Source: Thiomicrorhabdus sp. Milos-T2
GTDB lineage: Bacteria; Pseudomonadota; Gammaproteobacteria; Thiomicrospirales; Thiomicrospiraceae
Assembly: GCF_000702325.1 (NCBI RefSeq)
Contig: NZ_KL370891.1
Span: 828,917 to 892,916, forward strand
DNA: 64,000 nucleotides
Direction: 5' to 3'
Shown here: piece after piece, positions 58,699-64,000 of the stretch
Numbering within the stretch: the stretch's first letter is position 1
Layout: every line of letters starts with the position of its first letter
The notes under the pieces: model-generated
The model's input: only the letters and a program-made list of their open reading frames with translations
The model's database searches: none
What the model was told of the DNA's origin: nothing
Made by a program: the position numbers and the translations under genes

Positions 58699-60027
58699 CT
58701 AGTCAGCTTTCATTTCTTGAATTCTTACTTTAATGCTCTCGTTAATGGTTTTTAGATGAGCATTTTTTTGTTTAATTTCATTGAGTTGTTCTGCAATGTC
58801 ATTACTGCTTTGGTTCATGTCGATATTCGAAATATCAACGCTATAACCAGCTTTTTTAGCGGCTTCAAAAGCCCTTTCTGTGGCATTGAAGGTAGCTTCA
58901 ATCGCTTCTTGTGTTCTTATTGCAGAGGCTTGTGCTTGTTTAGAGGTTTCAAGTGCTAGCATCGTGGCTTCTTGTGCGGTTTGTTTAACCTCTTGTGCTA
59001 TGGTCTGTATGGATTGATCAATCTCAATAGATTCTTCCATATTAGAGACAGAGTCGCTAGCTTGTTGAATAAGAGTTAAATCTTCTGAGTCATCTTCAGT
59101 TTTAATGTCAGAATCAGAATTCAATGTTTGATCATTATTAGGCGTTTCAATTAGGCTTGATTCTTCTTCAGATAATTCAGGTTCTTCTTCGTCAATTGAT
59201 TCCTCAGTAGTTTCATCTGTTGAATCTATTATTTCTGGAGTAGCTTGTTCTTCAGATGTTTCTAATGATTCAGTGGTTGGTTCATTTATAGACTCATCTA
59301 TAGATTCTTCTATATTATCTTCATTTATATCCTCTTCATTTATATCCTCTTCATCTAGAGGGGCTTCACTGTTCAAATCAAGATCATTTAAATCAATGTC
59401 ATCATCTATTGCTTCCATTTCATTTTCAACGTCAGTTTCAATATCAGTTTCAAAATTAGCAATATCAGTTTCTTCTGAGGTAGCAGATTCAATTTCATCT
59501 GTTGTTGGTAATTCATCTAAATCAATATCTTCTATGTCTTCTAGATTATCAAGTTCAATGTCGTCTAGATTGATATTTTCATCAGTATTTTCAGATTCAC
59601 TTTCAACAGGAGCTTCAATATCATCCATGCCTTCTAGCATGCTTTCTAAATCATCGATATCAGTCTCTTTTTCATCGGTTGTAGCCTCTTTAACTTCAAC
59701 TTCTGTCTCAATTTCACTATTAGCTTCATTCATTAATTTATCAATATCATCAGAGCTATCCATATCATCTAAATTAATATCGTCTAAGTTCATATCATCT
59801 AAGTCTATTTCCACGTCTTCAGAACCTAGTTTAACTTCTTTGGTATCATCGTTATCATCACCACTTGGCAAATCATCAATAGCACTTAGCAATGCATCAG
59901 CATCAAAATCTTCTAAGTCATCAAGGGAATCGCCTAGATTCTCAACAGAATTATCATCAGTTATTTCATCCATCATAGACAGCATTTCTTGGGTTGCTTT
60001 GTCATCTTTATCTAAATCAATTTCTGA
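58699..60027 (-). CDS. Highly acidic coiled-coil protein, unknown
   Basis: About 442 residues from the preferred start at 60027 (AGGAATAG ahead; N-terminus MSEIDLDKDD). Residues 1-320 are mostly Asp/Glu/Ser/Ile with short repeats (DDMNLDDINLDDMD; EEDINEEDINEDNIEE). The C-terminal 110 residues form an Ala/Gln-rich coiled coil (QTAQEATMLALETSKQAQAS) resembling the N-terminal helix of the neighbouring 421-residue protein, so the two may pair. No TM helix. Not recognised; could be an ion-binding or scaffold protein. Confidence 0.8.
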   Translation of the reverse strand, partial: SEIDLDKDDKATQEMLSMMDEITDDNSVENLGDSLDDLEDFDADALLSAIDDLPSGDDNDDTKEVKLGSEDVEIDLDDMNLDDINLDDMDSSDDIDKLMNEANSEIETEVEVKEATTDEKETDIDDLESMLEGMDDIEAPVESESENTDENINLDDIELDNLEDIEDIDLDELPTTDEIESATSEETDIANFETDIETDVENEMEAIDDDIDLNDLDLNSEAPLDEEDINEEDINEDNIEESIDESINEPTTESLETSEEQATPEIIDSTDETTEESIDEEEPELSEEESSLIETPNNDQTLNSDSDIKTEDDSEDLTLIQQASDSVSNMEESIEIDQSIQTIAQEVKQTAQEATMLALETSKQAQASAIRTQEAIEATFNATERAFEAAKKAGYSVDISNIDMNQSSNDIAEQLNEIKQKNAHLKTINESIKVRIQEMKAD

Positions 60028-60148
60028 CATGGCTACTATTCCTATCCGCTTAAAGTGGGTCAAAATATAATTTTGACGCTTTTTTTTGTTATTAATTTAA
60101 TACTGAATAAAGCATATTGTATGCCATTTATTGAAGTGCCTAGCGAGT

Positions 60149-60805
60149 CTAAAATTCGTTGGGGGAATCAAATTGTAAAGTCTGATTGGTAATAGGATGT
60201 GTGAATTTTAGGGTTTTTGCATGCAGCATGAGACGGTTTGCTTGAGATAAACTATCAGGGTCTGCATAAAGGTTATCGCCTAATATGGGATGTCCTAATG
60301 TTTTCATATGAAGTCTTAATTGGTGTGATCGTCCTGTAATGGGAGTAAGTTCTACTAAAAAAGTATTTTGGTATTGTTCAAGTATTTTCCAATAGGTTTG
60401 CGCACCTTTACCTTGTTTAAAATCAATCATTTGAAGTGGGCGACGTTCCCAGTCACAACGCATAGGAAGGTTTATGACCCCTTTAGATAAGCTTGGATGA
60501 CCTGAACAGATTGCTTGATAGCTTTTTTGCGTTTGGCGTTCTTGAAATTGACGACTTAAATGACGATGTACTTCTGCTGAGCGGGCAACAACCATTAAAC
60601 CAGAGGTATCCATATCTAATCGATGAACAATTTTTGCATCAGGATAAAGGTTGCTTAAGTGAGAAAGTAAACATTCTTGTTTATCAGGGCCACGACCAGG
60701 GACTGATAATAGTCCACTCGGTTTATTTGCTACAATTAAATATTCATCAACATAAATAATCCAGCTAGGATCGAACTGAAACTGCTTCATGGTCAAAGGG
60801 TGCAT
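60149..60805 (-). CDS. rluA: RluA-type rRNA/tRNA pseudouridine synthase
   Basis: 218 residues, matching the length of E. coli RluA (219). Catalytic Asp64 in HRLDMDTSGL; other family blocks VANKPSGLLSVPGRG, TPITGRSHQLRLHM and GHPILGDNLY. No S4 domain, as in RluA. Would convert U746 of 23S rRNA and U32 of some tRNAs. Start at 60805 or 60790 (both ATG, neither with a good ribosome-binding site). Confidence 0.88.
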   Translation of the reverse strand: MHPLTMKQFQFDPSWIIYVDEYLIVANKPSGLLSVPGRGPDKQECLLSHLSNLYPDAKIVHRLDMDTSGLMVVARSAEVHRHLSRQFQERQTQKSYQAICSGHPSLSKGVINLPMRCDWERRPLQMIDFKQGKGAQTYWKILEQYQNTFLVELTPITGRSHQLRLHMKTLGHPILGDNLYADPDSLSQANRLMLHAKTLKFTHPITNQTLQFDSPNEF

Positions 60806-60863
60806 TTTAGAGGGAGGCCTTGTAAACTAATCAGGTTATTTTAAACGAATGTTGATATTAAAA

Positions 60864-60902
60864 GAGAATTTTACACGAGTTGCACTTGTGCAAAAACGCT
60901 CT
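60864..60902. repeat. Remnant of the GAGACC-type repeat
   Basis: GAGAATTTTACACGAG...CTTGTGCAAAAACGCTC: two diverged ends joined with little between them. It lies just upstream of the tyrosine phosphatase gene. Confidence 0.55.
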
Positions 60903-60925
60903 AAAAAGTTAAGGGTTTAGGTTTA

Positions 60926-61408
60926 ATGAATAAAGTTTTAGTGCTGTTTGTTTGTCTTGGCAATATTTGCCGTTCGCCTACCGCTCATGCTGTGTTTAGA
61001 AATTTGGTTAAAGAGCAGGGTTTGGAAGATATTATTGAAATTGATTCAGCAGGGACGGCTGCCTATCATATTGGAAAACATCCGGATACTCGTTCAATGG
61101 AAACAGCACGTAATCGAGGTATTGAGATGCTCGATTTAAGGGCGAGAAAGGTAGATTTTGGCGATTTTTATCAATACGATTATATTTTAGCGATGGATGA
61201 TGAAAATTATCATAACTTATTAGATTTAGCTCTTCCCGAGCATAGCGAAAAGATTCAAATGTTTTTAGATTACACGAATGATTATACAGAATCTGAAGTA
61301 CCTGATCCTTATTATGGTGGTTCACAAGGTTTTGAGCATGTGTTTGATTTAGTTGAATCGGCTTCCAAGGGGCTTCTAGAACATATTAGGTTAACTCATT
61401 TGAGTTAA
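60926..61408 (+). CDS. Low-molecular-weight protein tyrosine phosphatase
   Basis: 160 residues. P-loop VCLGNICRSPTAHAVF with nucleophile Cys10 and Arg16; general acid Asp in VPDPYYGG. Ordinary LMW-PTP length. Acts on phosphotyrosine or arsenate-like substrates; no tyrosine kinase or capsule genes lie nearby, so the substrate is unknown. The stop codon is inside a hairpin. Confidence 0.95.
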   Translation: MNKVLVLFVCLGNICRSPTAHAVFRNLVKEQGLEDIIEIDSAGTAAYHIGKHPDTRSMETARNRGIEMLDLRARKVDFGDFYQYDYILAMDDENYHNLLDLALPEHSEKIQMFLDYTNDYTESEVPDPYYGGSQGFEHVFDLVESASKGLLEHIRLTHLS

Positions 61409-61411
61409 CCT
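61388..61411 (+). promoter_or_regulatory. Hairpin over the tyrosine-phosphatase stop codon
   Basis: AGGTTAACTCA-TT-TGAGTTAACCT, a perfect 11-bp stem that includes the stop codon; no U run follows. Confidence 0.6.
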
Positions 61412-61432
61412 ATATGGATTTATCTCACGTAT

Positions 61433-61460
61433 AAAAAAAGCACCGAAAGGTGCTTTTTTT
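61433..61460. terminator. Bidirectional terminator between the phosphatase gene and rne
   Basis: AAAAAAAGCACC-GAAA-GGTGCTTTTTTT: GNRA-type loop, stem flanked by A and T runs, so it serves both convergent genes. Confidence 0.9.
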
Positions 61461-61506
61461 ATGGTTAAGGTGTTTTTATCCTTAGTTCAGAAAAACGATT
61501 TTAGAA

Positions 61507-63999
61507 TTAATCTTGTGAATCGGATTCTGTAGCGTTTTCTGAAGGTTTAGAAGAAGGTTTTCTTCGGTTTCCTTGAGTGCGAGGACGACGAGAACGTCTT
61601 CTTGGTTTTGGAGTCTCATCAGTTGCAGCGGAATCAGATTCTGTTGAGGCTTCAGCATTAGATGTCTCTACCGTTGTTTCCTCTGAACTAGTTACGTCTG
61701 AACTAGTTTCTTGACTAGCTGTTTGCAAAGTCTCAGAATCTTCGGTTGTATCAGATTCAGCTTTTAGTTCTGGTTCCGGTTGAGCAATTTCAGAAACACT
61801 GGTTTCTGATTCAACCGTTTTCTGGTTGTTATTTACTTCATTTGAATTAACTTCATTCGCGTTTTCTGGGACGGTTGTTTGCGTTGCATTAATAACCGTT
61901 TCTGTTTCAACTTTCGATTCAGTGATGGCTATCACTTCGTCTGTCTTTGTTTTAGTACCAGGAGCAGGGGATTTAATTGACATCTCTGCTGCACCAGCAG
62001 GGGCGCGTCTGCGGCTATTATAGCTACGGCTATTGTAGCGACTACGACGTTGACCACCTTTACGACCACCTTTTTTCTCTTTTTCTTGAGAAGGTGTTGA
62101 TTCGGAACCTTGTTTATTCTTAGACTTATCAGAGGTTGGTTGGTTATCTAACGCTACATTTTTTTGAGTGTCGTCATTAGTATTAGTCGTTTCATCACGG
62201 TCACGACGATTACGGTTATTACGTCTTGGTTTACGAGATTTCTCTTGAGACTGAGTATTTTGTTGACGAGAAGAATCAGATTCCGAATCACGATTTTTTT
62301 GATTATCATTACGAGAATCTTCATTACGATTACGGTTGTTTTTTCCACGACTATTACGGTTGTCGTTACGACCTTCGTTATTACGACGACGGCTATTATT
62401 ACGATTACGGTTATTACTACGTGGACGAGGTTTAACCTCTTCTTCTGGTTCTTCTTGGCCAAATAAAGATTTCCAAACGCGAGCAAATAACCCAGGCTTT
62501 TGTTCATCAGTGGTTTGTGAAGAAGGTGCTGAAGAGGGTGGTGGAGCGGTAGGCTGCAAGTTTTGTACTGCAGGTTCTTCTTTTACCGGTTTTTTAGTGG
62601 GTTCTGCTTTTTGCTCAATTTCAGGTATAGCAACTTCTTTAATTTCGTAGCTAGCATTCTGAGGAGCTTCTTCCCCTGTTCGGGTACGCTCGATAACATA
62701 TTGTGGTGTTTCTAAGTGTTCGTTAGGAACAATTAGGATATGCAGGTTATGGCGATCTTCTATTTTAATGATTTGGTTACGTTTTTCATTGAGTAAGAAG
62801 GTAGCAACATCAACAGGTAATTGAACCGTTACACGGCGAGTATTCTCTTTCATACTTTCTTCTTCAAGTAATCGAAGAATGGAAAGACCTAGAGATTCAA
62901 CACCACGGATAACACCTACACCATGACAACGCGGGCAAACGATTTGTGTAGATTCTTCAATAGAAGGGCGCAGTCTTTGGCGCGACATTTCAAGCAGTCC
63001 GAAGCGTGAAATCTTACCAATTTGTACACGAGCACGGTCTGTTTTAACCGCTTCACGCATTTTGTTTTCTACTTCACGCTGGTGACGATTTGAGTGCATA
63101 TCAATAAAGTCAATAACCACTAAACCACCAAGGTCACGTAAACGTAATTGACGTGCAATCTCACAAGCGGCTTCCATGTTAGTATTATAGGCAGTGTCTT
63201 CTATATCACTCCCTTTAGTGGCGCGGCTTGAATTGATATCAATAGCTGTTAAAGCTTCAGTAATATCAATAACAATAGAACCACCAGAAGGCAAGGTCAC
63301 TTCACGCTGATAAGCAGACTCAATTTGAGATTCAATTTGGAAACGTGTAAACAGCGGAATCGTATCTTGGTAAGGTTTTACCTTATATACCTGTTGTGGC
63401 ATAACGTGTTGAATAAAATCACGAGCTTTGTTGTAAACTTCCATGTTATCAATAATGATTTCACCAATATCTTGGCGAAGATAATCACGGATTGCTAGAA
63501 TAACAATATCGGATTCTTGATGGATAAGGAAGGGCGCTTCATTTTCTTTAGCGGCGGCTTGAATCGCATCCCAAAGCTGTATTAGATAGTTTACTCCCCA
63601 CTGTAATTCTTCAGTGTTCTTGCCTACTCCTGCTGTGCGGATGATTAATCCCATTCCTTCAGGCGTATCCAAATCACGTAGTGTATCTCTTATATCCGTT
63701 CGTTCATCGCCTTCAATGCGACGAGAGATTCCACCCGCTTTAGGATTGTTTGGCATCATTACCACATACGGTCCAGCTAGCGTAATTTGAGTTGTTAGCG
63801 CTGCCCCTTTATTGCCACGTTCTTCTTTTTGAACTTGAACAATAATTTCTTGGCCTTCTGTTAGTACATCTTTAATTGATGGACGGCCAGAGCCTTGTTG
63901 TTTTTCAGGAAAGTATTCTTCAGCGACTTCTTTAAACGGAAGAAATCCGTGACGTTCTGAGCCGTAATCAACAAAAGCAGCTTCTAAGCTAGGTTCGAT
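61507..63999 (-). CDS. rne: Ribonuclease E (5' end cut by window)
   Basis: 830 residues visible. The frame runs off the right edge (first visible residues IEPSLEAAFVDYGSERHGFL, inside the S1 domain), so about 40 N-terminal residues are missing. It contains RNase H-like/5'-sensor parts, catalytic domain (SIVIDITEALTAIDINSS and GGLVVIDFIDM, the metal-binding aspartates), Zn-link CPRCHGVG, and small domain. From about residue 480 the scaffold region is disordered: Arg/Asn-rich (RNNRNRNNSRRRNNEGR), then Thr/Glu/Ser-rich, ending RRKPSSKPSENATESDSQD. The Arg-rich parts fit RNA-binding degradosome segments. Initiates mRNA decay and rRNA/tRNA processing. Confidence 0.96.
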   Translation of the reverse strand: MEPSLEAAFVDYGSERHGFLPFKEVAEEYFPEKQQGSGRPSIKDVLTEGQEIIVQVQKEERGNKGAALTTQITLAGPYVVMMPNNPKAGGISRRIEGDERTDIRDTLRDLDTPEGMGLIIRTAGVGKNTEELQWGVNYLIQLWDAIQAAAKENEAPFLIHQESDIVILAIRDYLRQDIGEIIIDNMEVYNKARDFIQHVMPQQVYKVKPYQDTIPLFTRFQIESQIESAYQREVTLPSGGSIVIDITEALTAIDINSSRATKGSDIEDTAYNTNMEAACEIARQLRLRDLGGLVVIDFIDMHSNRHQREVENKMREAVKTDRARVQIGKISRFGLLEMSRQRLRPSIEESTQIVCPRCHGVGVIRGVESLGLSILRLLEEESMKENTRRVTVQLPVDVATFLLNEKRNQIIKIEDRHNLHILIVPNEHLETPQYVIERTRTGEEAPQNASYEIKEVAIPEIEQKAEPTKKPVKEEPAVQNLQPTAPPPSSAPSSQTTDEQKPGLFARVWKSLFGQEEPEEEVKPRPRSNNRNRNNSRRRNNEGRNDNRNSRGKNNRNRNEDSRNDNQKNRDSESDSSRQQNTQSQEKSRKPRRNNRNRRDRDETTNTNDDTQKNVALDNQPTSDKSKNKQGSESTPSQEKEKKGGRKGGQRRSRYNSRSYNSRRRAPAGAAEMSIKSPAPGTKTKTDEVIAITESKVETETVINATQTTVPENANEVNSNEVNNNQKTVESETSVSEIAQPEPELKAESDTTEDSETLQTASQETSSDVTSSEETTVETSNAEASTESDSAATDETPKPRRRSRRPRTQGNRRKPSSKPSENATESDSQD

Positions 64000-64000
64000 T

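Noticed and set aside
59273-60070. 265-residue Ser-rich frame on the plus strand
   Set aside because: Antisense shadow of the acidic gene: Asp/Glu codons read backwards give Ser/Ile runs.
62154-62650. Several frames rich in Val/Ile or Arg/Leu overlapping rne
   Set aside because: Low-complexity Arg/Asn codons of the RNase E tail give open frames in all phases; none has a plausible start.

Overview
The window looks like chromosome from a flagellated, AT-rich gammaproteobacterium. The chemotaxis genes, FtsK/LolA/RarA order, glycine cleavage operon and RNase E resemble the sulfur-oxidising Thiomicrospira/Hydrogenovibrio/Thiomicrorhabdus group. That placement is recognition from memory; no 16S or database search was possible. 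Both ends are cut inside genes: a cheY at the left edge and rne at the right edge.

Layout. 1-11.2 kb is a chemotaxis and flagellar block: cheY (partial), cheZ, cheA and cheW on the plus strand; an FlhB-tail protein, a STAS protein, a second cheY, a second cheW and a FliK-like gene on the minus strand; then cheR, cheB and a sensorless methyl-accepting protein on the plus strand. 11.3-19.6 kb holds housekeeping genes: small membrane protein, NIF3-like protein, FKBP isomerase, trxB, ftsK, lolA, rarA, crcB. 20.1-26.7 kb carries gcvT-gcvH-gcvP-gcvR and serS. 26.9-28.7 kb has a diguanylate cyclase, a short alkyltransferase-type protein and tRNA-Ser(TGA).

29-56.5 kb is the most unusual region. A TolC-like outer-membrane protein is followed by one 18.6-kb gene for a 6215-residue protein. 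That protein has an N-terminal LEPR-XLL-type motif, a DUF4347-like domain and many RTX-like Ca2+-binding blocks. Next come a DUF3467 gene and a tightly packed operon of four genes: a GAF-TM-HlyD fusion, a PqqD-like/M50 metalloprotease/HlyD fusion, a truncated SecA-like ATPase, and a periplasmic HlyD adaptor. No ABC transporter is present. I infer a non-canonical export route for the giant protein, with a SecA paralogue and an M50-type membrane protein in place of the usual type I secretion ATPase.

56.7-64 kb contains an unrecognised exported protein, a pair of unusual minus-strand genes (a very acidic protein and a His-rich single-TM coiled-coil protein), rluA, a low-molecular-weight tyrosine phosphatase and rne.

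Two repeat systems overlie this map. The first is a family of MITE-like elements (159 or about 185 bp, with terminal GAGACCTTTGCACGAG inverted repeats): five intact copies plus remnants. The second is a 10-bp palindrome, CCAGGCCTGG, found at ten places both inside and between genes. A separate 288-bp nested inverted-repeat element lies at about 4 kb.
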